Assembly (NCBI RefSeq): GCF_014196805.1
Contig: NZ_JACIEI010000009.1
Location: 1-64,000 of the forward strand
From: Sulfitobacter undariae
Lineage (GTDB): Bacteria > Pseudomonadota > Alphaproteobacteria > Rhodobacterales > Rhodobacteraceae
DNA length: 64,000 nucleotides
Direction: 5' to 3'
In this document: positions 42,433 through 51,115 of the stretch, one piece after another
Position numbering within the stretch: the stretch's first letter is position 1
How the letters are laid out: each line of letters starts with the position of its first letter
Made by a program: the position numbers and the translations under genes
Notes under the pieces: model-generated
What the model was told of the DNA's origin: nothing
Databases searched by the model: none
Seen by the model: only the letters and a program-made list of their open reading frames with translations

Positions 42433-44010
42433 TTACTCTTTGAGGTAAACGCGGTCATAGGGAGAGCCAGATGCCCAGATACCCAATGGCGGATTTCCGA
42501 CCTTGCTGTTGTAAACCGTGTGATAGGGGCTGGTGTTGAGGAAGTAGTTAGGGATGTCTTCGGCAACAATCTCTTGGAACTCTGCATAAAGCGCTTTGCG
42601 CTTCTCGGGGTCGATTTCCTTACCCGCTTCGTTCAACAGTTCATCCACTCGCGGGTTTGAGTACTGTTGGGTGTTGGACCAGATCACACCTTTTTTGATG
42701 TTGTTCGAGTCATATGTACGGTGAACACCGATAACAGGATCACCCCAGTTAAAGACGCTATCCATGGTCATATCAAAGTTATAGTTGGATATTTTTTGTG
42801 CCCATGTTGGGAAGTCTACAAAGCTGTTTACGCTGACCTTGATACCAACCTTTGACAGCGATGCTTTGATGAACTCGGCCTGAGGTTTGGCGGCAACGCT
42901 GCCGTAATCAATGGTCAGGTCAAAACGAGTGCCATCGGCACCTTTGGCATAACCCGCTTCGTCTAACAAAGCGTTTGCTTTATCGAGGTCGATTTCATAG
43001 GCGTTCACACTGTCATCATAGAAGGGGGAGCCAGGGTGAATGCCGGTTTTTGCTTCGGTAGCGAGACCTTGGTACAGCGCCTTGAGGATAAAGTTTTTGT
43101 CTATGGCATAAGCAATTGCCTGACGTACGCGTTTGTCGGAAACGGGGCCTTCGCTACCCGTGTTGAAAGCCAACCATTCAAGCGCACCCACAGCGGCATA
43201 TCCATCAGCTGTTACTGTCAGGTTCGGGTTCTTTTTCATCCGCTGAATGTTGCGCGTGGTCAGCTCAAAAGTGCTCATGTGCACTTCGCCATTTTCCAAG
43301 CTGATTGTGCGCGCAGATGCATCTTTGATGATCCGGTACACAACGCGGTCCAGATAAGGGCGGCCTTCCATGAAGAAGTCGTCATAACGCTCCAGAACGA
43401 TGTTCTGGTCGCGATTGAATTCTACCAGTTTAAAGGGACCAGAGCCGACAACGTTTTCGCTGTTTTGCGGGTGTGTTTTGATGTCTTGGCCGTCGCCGTA
43501 CACATGTTTGGGGATGATCGGCAGCAGGTGTGAGGACATCGCCAGCAGCAAGGCGGGGTGTGGTTGGCTCAGGTTGATCACAGCGGTGAGGGGATCGGGG
43601 GTATCAACGGATGTCACAGGTGCGAACATCGTTTTGAACGGGTGATTTTCCTGAACCGTCTTAATGGAGAAAGCGACATCTTCCGAGGTGATCGGCGCGC
43701 CGTCATGGAAAGTAGCACCCTCAACCAGCTTGAGCGTCATTGTAAGCCCGTTATTGGACCATTCCCAGCTTTTGGCGAGATAGGGCTGGGGTGTCCAATT
43801 CTCGTCATAGCGCAGCGGTGCCGCAAACAGCTGCGCACCCGGAGCGCCTGTGGCGATGCCGGATTGGACAGCAGGGTTCAGGTGGCGAGGTGTGTCATAC
43901 AACGTATGGATCAACGTCCCGCCTCGAACAGGTTCTTCGGCTTGTGCGCTAAAGGCCATAATTGTGCTAACGGCTGTTGCTGCCAGCAAGGATTTAAAGT
44001 GTTTTGTCAC
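42433..44010 (-). CDS. Peptide-type ABC transporter substrate-binding protein (SBP_bac_5)
   Basis: The 525 residues have a signal peptide (1-24, AQA). The family-5 pattern follows: LNPAVQSGIATGAPGAQLF, LAKSWEWSNNGLTMTLKL, HDGAPITSEDVAFSI, and later YAIDKNFI with YDDSVNAYEIDL. First gene of the operon. The ligand pocket cannot be assigned by eye. A LysR gene in the same direction lies 139 bases upstream, and the amidohydrolase diverges beyond it; the importer may bring in the amide substrate of that enzyme. Confidence 0.9.
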   Translation of the reverse strand: MTKHFKSLLAATAVSTIMAFSAQAEEPVRGGTLIHTLYDTPRHLNPAVQSGIATGAPGAQLFAAPLRYDENWTPQPYLAKSWEWSNNGLTMTLKLVEGATFHDGAPITSEDVAFSIKTVQENHPFKTMFAPVTSVDTPDPLTAVINLSQPHPALLLAMSSHLLPIIPKHVYGDGQDIKTHPQNSENVVGSGPFKLVEFNRDQNIVLERYDDFFMEGRPYLDRVVYRIIKDASARTISLENGEVHMSTFELTTRNIQRMKKNPNLTVTADGYAAVGALEWLAFNTGSEGPVSDKRVRQAIAYAIDKNFILKALYQGLATEAKTGIHPGSPFYDDSVNAYEIDLDKANALLDEAGYAKGADGTRFDLTIDYGSVAAKPQAEFIKASLSKVGIKVSVNSFVDFPTWAQKISNYNFDMTMDSVFNWGDPVIGVHRTYDSNNIKKGVIWSNTQQYSNPRVDELLNEAGKEIDPEKRKALYAEFQEIVAEDIPNYFLNTSPYHTVYNSKVGNPPLGIWASGSPYDRVYLKE

Positions 44011-44149
44011 GTGTCGTGCTCCCCATTTTTTGATTATTTCATAAATGCTAGCGTGATCTTCTTACCCACACAAAACAGTTTTTCTGTGTAGATTTAATGC
44101 ATTCTATGTATTTATACGCAAGGGTCTGCATTAGTGGGCATCGCCGCTG

Positions 44150-45079
44150 CTATTTTAAGCGAATGGCCATTTTTTCAAACTCCCCATGTTTTCGTAACAC
44201 CTCGCAATGTGCATGAAACTCGGCAACTGCGCGGGGCTGTCGCACCCGTGCTTGCATCACCAAGCCAAACGGACGAGCCTTAATTTCATCACTCAAAGGC
44301 ACCGCACAAAACCCGCCACGTGCGTCAACGACAGCCAGCGGTTTTGCGTTCAAAATGGTAAAGCCTAAATTTGCGGCAACCATCGTGCGGATCATCGCAA
44401 CCGAGGATGAACTGTGCACGACGTCTACGTCTAAACCTGCGGCTTTGAGCAATCCCGAATAATAGGCGTTGGTGCGGACCAGATTGAGTTCGATCATAGG
44501 CTTGCTGGATAGGTCTTCCAGACTAACGCTGGCTTGTGCGGCCAATGGGTCATCAGCGCATAAAAGCGCGAAATGGGGTAGCTCGACCAAAGGATGAAAA
44601 ATTTGCCCGTCTTTGACAGCTTCACTGTAGGTAAAGGCGATATCGGCGCGGCCTTCCTCCAGATATCCGGTGACAGTATCCATATTTCCTTCAACCATCT
44701 CAAAGCGGATGCCCGGATGATCGCGCTGAAAACTCGCAATCGCACTTGGTAAAAATGTCACCGCAGCGGCTGCAAAACAGGCCAGCCTTATCACGCCCGT
44801 AGATGTTCCGCCGATGGCGCTCAACTCATTTTCGAAGGCCCGAAAGCTGCCTAGAAAATCTGTGATCAAGGTCATGCATTGCTGGCCTGCGGAAGTGATA
44901 ATCAATCCCTTGGCTGGCACACGGGAGAACAGGTCAAACCCGGTCTCGGCTTCTAATGCATCTATGGCAGCAGTGATTGAGCTTTGGGAGATATTGCTAA
45001 GCGCAGCGGCGGCCGAGATCGACCCGGTGCGCCCTGCGGCCTCAACATAACGCAGTTGTTTGATTGTAAGGCTGCTCAT
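44150..45079 (-). CDS. LysR-family transcriptional regulator
   Basis: This 309-residue protein has an N-terminal winged helix-turn-helix (LRYVEAAGRTGSISAAAALSNISQSSITAAIDALE) and a type-2 periplasmic-binding-like effector domain (90-300). It is located between the ABC importer and the amidohydrolase, divergent from the latter across about 100 bases, so it is the likely regulator of one or both. The effector is unknown. LysR regulators usually act on the divergent gene. Confidence 0.92.
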   Translation of the reverse strand: MSSLTIKQLRYVEAAGRTGSISAAAALSNISQSSITAAIDALEAETGFDLFSRVPAKGLIITSAGQQCMTLITDFLGSFRAFENELSAIGGTSTGVIRLACFAAAAVTFLPSAIASFQRDHPGIRFEMVEGNMDTVTGYLEEGRADIAFTYSEAVKDGQIFHPLVELPHFALLCADDPLAAQASVSLEDLSSKPMIELNLVRTNAYYSGLLKAAGLDVDVVHSSSSVAMIRTMVAANLGFTILNAKPLAVVDARGGFCAVPLSDEIKARPFGLVMQARVRQPRAVAEFHAHCEVLRKHGEFEKMAIRLK

Positions 45080-45181
45080 CTGAATCCCCTATAGAATGTG
45101 GTTACTTGGATGATTAAAACCAGTTTGTGCGGGGAAGTAAATTTATTAGCGTCAAGCCAAGGATATATTCAGGAGCGACAG

Positions 45182-46819
45182 ATGATCACCATATTCAAGG
45201 CCCGCAAGATCATTACGATGAACCCAGCGCATGCTCATACGACACATGTCGCTGTGCGCGATGGTCGAATTTTAGGCACAGGCTTGTTGGAGGATCTAGC
45301 GGGCTGGGGTGACTATACGCTGGATGAGCAGTTTGCCGATAAAGTGCTGATGCCGGGTTTGATCGAAGCACATAGCCATCTGATGGAAGGGTCCCTTTGG
45401 GCCTATACCTATGTCGGGTATTTTGACCGCATGTCCCCCGAAGGCGACATGCAAAAGGGCTGTAAGAATTTGGCGGATGTCTTGGCCAAGCTGAAAGAAG
45501 CCGAAGCCAAGATCGAAGACCCAGACGAAGCCATGCCTGCGTGGTCATTGGACCCCATTTATTTTGATAACGTGCGTGTCACGCGCCATGATCTGGATCA
45601 GGTGTCTTCGACCCGTCCCATCGGGATCATGCATGCTTCTGGCCATATTATGAATGTGAATAGCAAGGCACTTGAACTTGCGGGCCTGCTGCGCACGGGG
45701 GTGAACCATGACGGCGTGCCATTGGGCGCAGATGGCATGCCATTGGGAGAGCTGAAAGGCCCCGATGTGATGACACCCGTCTCTCCGCATGTGGGTTTTG
45801 ATCGTGATATGCTGGCCTGTGACGAAACCGGCATGCAGCGGTTTGGTAAGCTTTGCGTGCGCGCAGGTGTAACGACGGCCACTGATTTGGCCTCAAAACT
45901 GCCTGACGAGGTCGTGAACCTATTCGCCGATGTGACAAGCCGCGCCAATTATCCGACGCGTATTGTGTCGTTGCGCTATCACCACGGGATCAGCCCCGAA
46001 GACCTGATCGCCCACGCAGAGGAATTGAAAACCAAAAGTACCGATATGTTGCGATTGGGTAAGATCAAAGTGGTTGTTGATGGCTCTATCCAAGGGTTTT
46101 CAGCGCGTCTGCGCGAGCCGGGGTATTTCAACGGTGCACCGAACGGGCTTTGGTATATCTCGCCTGAACATCTGGCCTATATCCTAGAGAATGCGCTGGC
46201 CAAAGGCATCCACGTCAACACCCATACCAACGGCGATCAAGCGACGCAACTGGTGATCGAGACGATGACCGCGGCCTTGTTAAAACACCCAAGCCCCGAT
46301 CACCGCTTTGTCTTGCAACATTGCCAATTGGCAGATGCTGCGCAGTTCCGCAAAATCGCCAAGCTGGGTCTGTGTGTGAACCTCTTTGCCAACCACCATT
46401 TCTATTGGGGTGATGAACATTACAAACTGACAGTCGGGCCAGAGCGGGCCGAGCGGATGAATGCCGCAGGCACTGCGCTGCGCGAAGGTGTGCCATTGGC
46501 GATACATTCAGATGCGCCGATCACCCCTTTGGGGCCATTATTCACCGGATGGTGTGCGGTGAACCGTTTGACGGCATCGGGCCGTACTTTGGGTGAGGCG
46601 GATAAAATCAGCGTGGCAGAGGCGCTTCACGCGATCACTCTGGGCGCGGCTTACACGCTACATATGGATCAGGAAATCGGCTCGATTGAGGCCGGAAAAC
46701 GCGCAGATTTCGCCGTATTAGAGAATGATCCAGAGGAAATTGGCGGCGATGCCCTGAAAGATGTCGCCGTTTGGGGCACTGTTCAAGGGGGCCGTATCTT
46801 CCCGGTGGCCGATCTATGA
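45182..46819 (+). CDS. Amidohydrolase (YtcJ/NfdA-like metal-dependent hydrolase)
   Basis: The 545 residues have the early metal motif HSH at 64-66 in LIEAHSHLMEG, later HTNGDQA and HSDAPITPLGP with conserved metal-binding His/Asp, and a C-terminal amidohydrolase-3 cap (GSIEAGKRADFAVLENDPEE). Enzymes of this type hydrolyse N-substituted amides and formamides and need zinc or similar metals. The frame opens at 45098, but the ATG at 45182 has AGGAGCG and starts at the conserved beta strand. It overlaps a COG0523 GTPase gene by four bases, suggesting a dedicated metal supply. Substrate unknown. Confidence 0.85.
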   Translation: MITIFKARKIITMNPAHAHTTHVAVRDGRILGTGLLEDLAGWGDYTLDEQFADKVLMPGLIEAHSHLMEGSLWAYTYVGYFDRMSPEGDMQKGCKNLADVLAKLKEAEAKIEDPDEAMPAWSLDPIYFDNVRVTRHDLDQVSSTRPIGIMHASGHIMNVNSKALELAGLLRTGVNHDGVPLGADGMPLGELKGPDVMTPVSPHVGFDRDMLACDETGMQRFGKLCVRAGVTTATDLASKLPDEVVNLFADVTSRANYPTRIVSLRYHHGISPEDLIAHAEELKTKSTDMLRLGKIKVVVDGSIQGFSARLREPGYFNGAPNGLWYISPEHLAYILENALAKGIHVNTHTNGDQATQLVIETMTAALLKHPSPDHRFVLQHCQLADAAQFRKIAKLGLCVNLFANHHFYWGDEHYKLTVGPERAERMNAAGTALREGVPLAIHSDAPITPLGPLFTGWCAVNRLTASGRTLGEADKISVAEALHAITLGAAYTLHMDQEIGSIEAGKRADFAVLENDPEEIGGDALKDVAVWGTVQGGRIFPVADL

Positions 46820-47703
46820 CGCTGTCTGATACGGGCCTGCTTGTCACGGTATTGAGCGGCTATCTGGGGGCTGGCAAAACAACGTTGGTTAACCAGATGC
46901 TGCGACAGGCGAATGGCAAACGCTTGGCGATTATGGTCAATGAGTTCGGCGATTTGCCCATTGATGCCGACTTGATCGAAGCCGAAGGAGATGACCTGAT
47001 CGCGCTTGCGGGGGGGTGTGTCTGTTGCAGTTATGGGGATGATTTGATCGCCGCATTGGGGCAAATGGCAGCCATGCAACCGCCGCCAGATCATATTATC
47101 CTAGAGGCCAGCGGAGTTGCCTTACCTGCGGCAATCGCGTCCAGTTTGGGTTTGATGCCGGGGATCAAAACGGCTGGTGTTGTTGTGCTCGCTGATGTTG
47201 GCCTGATCGAAGGGCAACTGGCGAATGACTACATCGGGGATACGGTGGCACGGCAGCTTGGCGCGGCGGATTTGGTGGTGCTGACCAAAACTGACATTGC
47301 AGGGCCATCGCAAGTGCTGCGAGCGGGCAAAGCTGTGGCGAAGCACTGTGGCGATGCTCTGATACTGGAGGCAGCGCAGGGGCAACTGGCGCTTGATCTG
47401 GTTTTGCATCCTCAACGGTTGGCTGTTTATGAGGCGGGATCGCCGCATGGCAGTGGCAAGGGGCTGAATACTCGGGTCGAAACGCCTGAAGGCCCTGTTG
47501 ATGCCGAAACCTATGCGCGTGCACTGGCCCAACGCCCTGAGGTGATCCGCGCAAAAGGTCATGTGCAGACCCCGCAAGGGGTGCGCACGATACAAGTTGT
47601 GGCCGAGCAATGGGAGGTCCGTGATCCCCCTCGCGATGCGCAAGTGGGCGTTGTGATCATCAGCTTGGATGCGACGCCGATCCGGCAGCCGGAAAACGCA
47701 TAA
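46816..47703 (+). CDS. CobW/COG0523 GTPase, metallochaperone-type
   Basis: The 295 residues have Walker A GYLGAGKTT at 15-23, the metal motif CVCC (C68, C70, C71) in GGCVCC, the G-domain VLADVGLIEGQL and LTKTDI, and a C-terminal CobW_C-like domain (HVQTPQGVRTIQVVAEQWEV). Such proteins bind zinc, cobalt or nickel and deliver it to client enzymes. The frame opens at 46771 but ATG 46816 (ATGA overlap) is the natural start. The coupled amidohydrolase is the probable client; this is inference. Confidence 0.9.
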   Translation: MTLSDTGLLVTVLSGYLGAGKTTLVNQMLRQANGKRLAIMVNEFGDLPIDADLIEAEGDDLIALAGGCVCCSYGDDLIAALGQMAAMQPPPDHIILEASGVALPAAIASSLGLMPGIKTAGVVVLADVGLIEGQLANDYIGDTVARQLGAADLVVLTKTDIAGPSQVLRAGKAVAKHCGDALILEAAQGQLALDLVLHPQRLAVYEAGSPHGSGKGLNTRVETPEGPVDAETYARALAQRPEVIRAKGHVQTPQGVRTIQVVAEQWEVRDPPRDAQVGVVIISLDATPIRQPENA

Positions 47704-47711
47704 GGTGTAAA

Positions 47712-47737
47712 ATCCGGCCCCTGATGAAGGGCCGGAT
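47712..47737. terminator. Terminator between convergent genes
   Basis: A perfect 9-bp stem, ATCCGGCCC / GGGCCGGAT, has an 8-base loop. On the minus strand it is followed by a TTTT stretch, so it chiefly ends the MaoC transcript and may also stop the COG0523 one. Confidence 0.7.
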
Positions 47738-47750
47738 ACTCATGCCCAGA

Positions 47751-48221
47751 TTAGTCCTGGAAAACAGCCAGTCCCAACCATTCAGCTATCAATGCGGGGG
47801 TTTCTTCGCCCTCGATCTCGATCGTCAAAAGGTTCTCGCGCACCATGTTCACGGGGCCTTTGCCGTATACTTTTTGCAAGGTGAAGCGCCCGCGCAAACG
47901 GCTACCTGCAAGAACAGGTTTCAAAAACCGCAGTTTGTTCATGCCATAGTTGATGCCCATGGTTTGACCGGGCAGCATGTTGAAGCAATCATAGGCAAAA
48001 CGGCTGGCCAGTGAGAGCGTCAGAAAACCATGTGCAATCGACCCGCCAAAAGGTGTCTCGGCAGCGGCGCGTTCAGGGTCAATGTGAATCCACTGTTCGT
48101 CATGTGTGGTCTTGGCAAATTCGTCGATCATCTTTTGATCAACTGTGATCCAGTTGGATACACCGACTTCGGTGCCAATCAGTTTCTCGCTCGCGGCGAG
48201 CGCTGTATCGCGTGCAGACAT
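47751..48221 (-). CDS. MaoC-family (R)-enoyl-CoA hydratase/dehydratase
   Basis: This 156-residue hot-dog-fold protein has the hydratase-2 motif: QWIHIDPERAAAETPFGGSIAHGFLTLSL, with catalytic Asp and His. It hydrates 2-enoyl-CoA esters, usually giving (R)-3-hydroxyacyl-CoA. The frame opens at 48236; ATG 48221 has GAGGAGA and is chosen. It follows the medium-chain reductase gene in the same direction with an 11-base gap. It fits the acyl-CoA degradation genes to the right. Confidence 0.9.
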   Translation of the reverse strand: MSARDTALAASEKLIGTEVGVSNWITVDQKMIDEFAKTTHDEQWIHIDPERAAAETPFGGSIAHGFLTLSLASRFAYDCFNMLPGQTMGINYGMNKLRFLKPVLAGSRLRGRFTLQKVYGKGPVNMVRENLLTIEIEGEETPALIAEWLGLAVFQD

Positions 48222-48232
48222 AGAGTTTCTCC

Positions 48233-49237
48233 TCAACTAGGATCAGCGGACACGCGCACCATGCGCTTGCCCTTATTGTCGCCGTTGAGCAGGCCGATCA
48301 GCGCTTGTGGCGCATTCTCCAACCCGTCAACGATGTCTTCTGTTACTTTCAGTTGGCCACGTTCCATCATACCTTGCATGGCGCGGATGGCTTTGGCGTC
48401 GTTATGCGCCCAGTCCATCACGATGAAACCTTCCATGCGCAGACGTTTCACCACAATGGCACCCGGCAAGTTGCGCGGGCCAGTGGGCGCGGTGCTTTGG
48501 TATTGGCTGATCGCGCCACAGCAAACAACGCGGCCACGTTCATTCATCAGGTTCAGCGCAGTTTCCAGAATGGTGCCGCCGACGTTGTCAAAGTACACAT
48601 CCACACCTTCGGGGCAGGCGGCGCGGAGCGCCTTGAACAACCCGTCAGCGCGGTAATCGATACAGGCGTCAAAGCCGAATTGCTCCATCACCCAATCGCA
48701 TTTTTCTTGGCCCCCCGCGATGCCCACCACGCGGCAACCAAGGCTTTTGGCAATCTGGCCCACATAACCGCCAACGGATCCCGCCGCTGCGGAAACCAGC
48801 ACTGTTTCGCCCGGTTGCGGTTGTCCGACGGACATCAACCCGTGATACGCCGTTTTGCCCGCAATGCCGAACACGGACATCAAGTTTGACAATGTGGGGA
48901 CCTTGGGCAGTTTTTCGGCTTTGTGCGCGGGCAGGGTCACATAATCTGACCATGTCGCTTCGGCGGCGACAACATCACCCACGGCAAGGCGGGGTGAATT
49001 GCTCTGCATGACTTCGCAAATCGCATATGTGGGCATGGCATCACCCGCATTCACAGCAGCGCGGTAAGTCGCGCCTTGCATCCATGAGCGGTTAGCCGCG
49101 TCGATGGACATCAGGATCACCCGCAGCAAAACTTCGCCCTCGGCAGGAACGGGCATGGGGGCTTCGGATTGCGCAAAATTGGCGGGGGTCAGCTCTCCTG
49201 TTGGTAATTCTGCGACGATGATCTGGCGGTTTGTCAT
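48233..49237 (-). CDS. NADP-dependent oxidoreductase, medium-chain (leukotriene B4 dehydrogenase-like)
   Basis: The 334-residue zinc-free medium-chain reductase has AAAGSVGGYVGQIAKSLGCRVVGIAGG as the NADPH-binding loop, followed by RADGLFKALRAACPEGVDVYFDNVGG. It lacks the Cys/His set of zinc alcohol dehydrogenases. It reduces double bonds of alpha,beta-unsaturated ketones or related compounds. AAGGA is about 7 bases before the ATG. Divergent from a histidine phosphatase gene across 43 bases, and upstream of the MaoC gene. Confidence 0.9.
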   Translation of the reverse strand: MTNRQIIVAELPTGELTPANFAQSEAPMPVPAEGEVLLRVILMSIDAANRSWMQGATYRAAVNAGDAMPTYAICEVMQSNSPRLAVGDVVAAEATWSDYVTLPAHKAEKLPKVPTLSNLMSVFGIAGKTAYHGLMSVGQPQPGETVLVSAAAGSVGGYVGQIAKSLGCRVVGIAGGQEKCDWVMEQFGFDACIDYRADGLFKALRAACPEGVDVYFDNVGGTILETALNLMNERGRVVCCGAISQYQSTAPTGPRNLPGAIVVKRLRMEGFIVMDWAHNDAKAIRAMQGMMERGQLKVTEDIVDGLENAPQALIGLLNGDNKGKRMVRVSADPS

Positions 49238-49280
49238 GTTTTAGTCCTTACTTGGCGAAATGATTTTGAAAGGGTGAGAT

Positions 49281-49934
49281 ATGAGCAATGAGGCACGGCA
49301 ACACAGGTTTGCTCCCGCGAAAGGGGCCTGTGACATTCTGCTGATCCGTCACGGTGAAACGCAGGCGGCGAAACGAGGCGAGATGTTTCCCATGATTGAC
49401 GGGCAGGGCAACCCCGCCCTGCGCCCTGAAGGTGAAGCGCAGGCCGTTGCCGTTGGTGAGCGTCTGCGCAGTGAACCCATTGACGCGATTTACGTGACAA
49501 CGATGCAGCGCACGCGCCAGACGGCGGCCCCTCTGGCGGCTGCTTTGGGTATCACGCCCCTTGTTGAGGCTGATCTGCGGGAGGTTTTTCTGGGCGATTG
49601 GGACGGCGGTGAATTCAGATTCCGTGCCGCCGAGAATGATCCCGCATTCATCCGTGCGCGTGAAAAAGAATGTTGGGGCGAATTGCCCGGTGCTGAAACT
49701 TTTGTTGAGCTGCAAACCCGTGTTGTGCGCGGCTTGCGGCGCATAGCGGCGGCGCATCCTGATCAACTGGTTGCGGTTGTGGTGCATGGCGGTGTGGTCG
49801 GCGCGGCACTGGCTGCGGCGACGGGGTCGCGCAACTTTGGCTTTAACGGCGCTGACAACGGATCGATCAGCCGCGTGGTGATCCACGGCGAACAGATGAT
49901 CCTGCGCGGATTTAACGATGTGTCGCACCTTTAG
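49281..49934 (+). CDS. Histidine phosphatase family protein
   Basis: The 217 residues have the phosphohistidine motif LLIRHGE at 20-26 (nucleophile His24), a second catalytic His in VVVHGGVVG, and the conserved TTMQRTRQTAAPLAAAL and EVFLGDWDGGEF. Cytosolic. AGGGTGAG lies just before the ATG. It is the first of two such genes in this catabolic region; substrate unknown. Its final codons form the left arm of a terminator. Confidence 0.9.
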   Translation: MSNEARQHRFAPAKGACDILLIRHGETQAAKRGEMFPMIDGQGNPALRPEGEAQAVAVGERLRSEPIDAIYVTTMQRTRQTAAPLAAALGITPLVEADLREVFLGDWDGGEFRFRAAENDPAFIRAREKECWGELPGAETFVELQTRVVRGLRRIAAAHPDQLVAVVVHGGVVGAALAAATGSRNFGFNGADNGSISRVVIHGEQMILRGFNDVSHL

Positions 49935-49952
49935 GGTGCGACACTGTTTTTT
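49920..49952 (+). terminator. Terminator overlapping the phosphatase stop codon
   Basis: A perfect 10-bp stem, GTGTCGCACC / GGTGCGACAC, has a 5-base loop and is followed by TGTTTTTT. The left arm is coding (last codons before the stop). Confidence 0.9.
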
Positions 49953-49978
49953 CAAATGAACCAAGGTCATTTGCGGGT

Positions 49979-50977
49979 TTAATCGACGTCCAGAACGACT
50001 TTACCCAAGACTTTGCGCTCCATCATCATGTTCAACGCATCGGCGGCTTTCTCAAGCGGGAAGCGCGCCGAGATGCGCGGCTTGATCTTGCCTTCTTTGT
50101 ACATGCTGAACAGTTCCGCCATGTTTTCGGCGTGCATCTGTGGTTCACGCAGGGTGTGCGCGCCCCAGAAAACACCTACAATCTGCGTGCCTTTCAAAAG
50201 CGTCAGGTTCAGCGGGATTTTGGGAATGCCAGCAGGGAAGCCCACGACAAGGAAACGGCCTTTCCAAGCCATGGCACGCACGGCAGGTTCCGCATAGGGA
50301 CCACCGACCGCGTCATAGACAACGTCTACGCCATCACCGCCTGCAAGCTCTTTGATCTTGTTGGAAAAATCTTTTTGCGCGGCACGGTCGTCCATGTCGC
50401 GTGTATAGATGATTGTCTCATCCGCACCCAGATCACGGCAAAATTGTGCTTTCTCTTCCGAGGAAACAGCGGCGATGACACGCGCGCCTGCGGCTTTGCC
50501 CAACTCAATTGCAGCGGCACCAACTCCGCCTGCTGCACCCAGAATCAAAAGCGATTCGCCTTCCTTGATTTCAGCGCGGTTTTTCAGCGCGTGATGGGAG
50601 GTGCCATAGGTTAAAACCAAACATGACGCTTCGTCAAAAGGCATCTCGTCCGGGATCTTCATGACACGTCCGGCCTCAATACACATGTGAGTCGCAAAGC
50701 CGCCAAAGCCTGACATTCCCAGTACACGGTCGCCAATTTTAAACCCTTCAACACCCTCACCGATGGCGTCAATTTCACCCGCAATTTCACCACCCGGCGC
50801 AAAGGGGCGCGGTGGTTTCATCTGGTACATATCCTTGATAATCAGGGTGTCAGGGAAGTTCAAACCTGCTGCACGGATGCGGATACGCACCTGCTTCTTT
50901 GCGGGCTCTGGCGCTTCCATCTCGGTCAGCTTCAGGGTTTCCGGGCCGCCGGGCTCAAGGCTCAACATTGCTTTCAT
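49979..50977 (-). CDS. NADPH:quinone oxidoreductase family protein
   Basis: The 332-residue medium-chain, zinc-free reductase begins MKAMLSLEPGGPETLKL, with AAGLNFPDTLI, a nucleotide loop LGAAGGVGAAAIELGKAAGARVIAAVSS, and DVVYDAVGG near the C-terminal third. The frame opens at 51130, but ATG 50977 with GGAGGAG is the family start. It reduces quinones or enones with NADPH. Divergent from the acyl-CoA dehydrogenase operon; the gap between them carries a 14-bp palindrome. Confidence 0.92.
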   Translation of the reverse strand: MKAMLSLEPGGPETLKLTEMEAPEPAKKQVRIRIRAAGLNFPDTLIIKDMYQMKPPRPFAPGGEIAGEIDAIGEGVEGFKIGDRVLGMSGFGGFATHMCIEAGRVMKIPDEMPFDEASCLVLTYGTSHHALKNRAEIKEGESLLILGAAGGVGAAAIELGKAAGARVIAAVSSEEKAQFCRDLGADETIIYTRDMDDRAAQKDFSNKIKELAGGDGVDVVYDAVGGPYAEPAVRAMAWKGRFLVVGFPAGIPKIPLNLTLLKGTQIVGVFWGAHTLREPQMHAENMAELFSMYKEGKIKPRISARFPLEKAADALNMMMERKVLGKVVLDVD

Positions 50978-51080
50978 TGTGGTGTCTCCTCCATCTTCAT
51001 TCGCCTTTAAAGGGCCAGTGCAACTCTTACTTGTCAATCGAATTTCGAAATGCAATTCTGCTAGGCGGAATGGTGGCCCG

Positions 51081-51094
51081 CAGTTGGCCAACTG
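51081..51094. promoter_or_regulatory. 14-bp perfect palindrome upstream of the acyl-CoA operon
   Basis: CAGTTGGCCAACTG lies in the 138-base divergent gap, 22 bases before the first acyl-CoA dehydrogenase start. A dimeric regulator site is likely; which protein binds is unknown. Confidence 0.55.
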
Positions 51095-51115
51095 TACACA
51101 TGGGGAGGAAACGGG

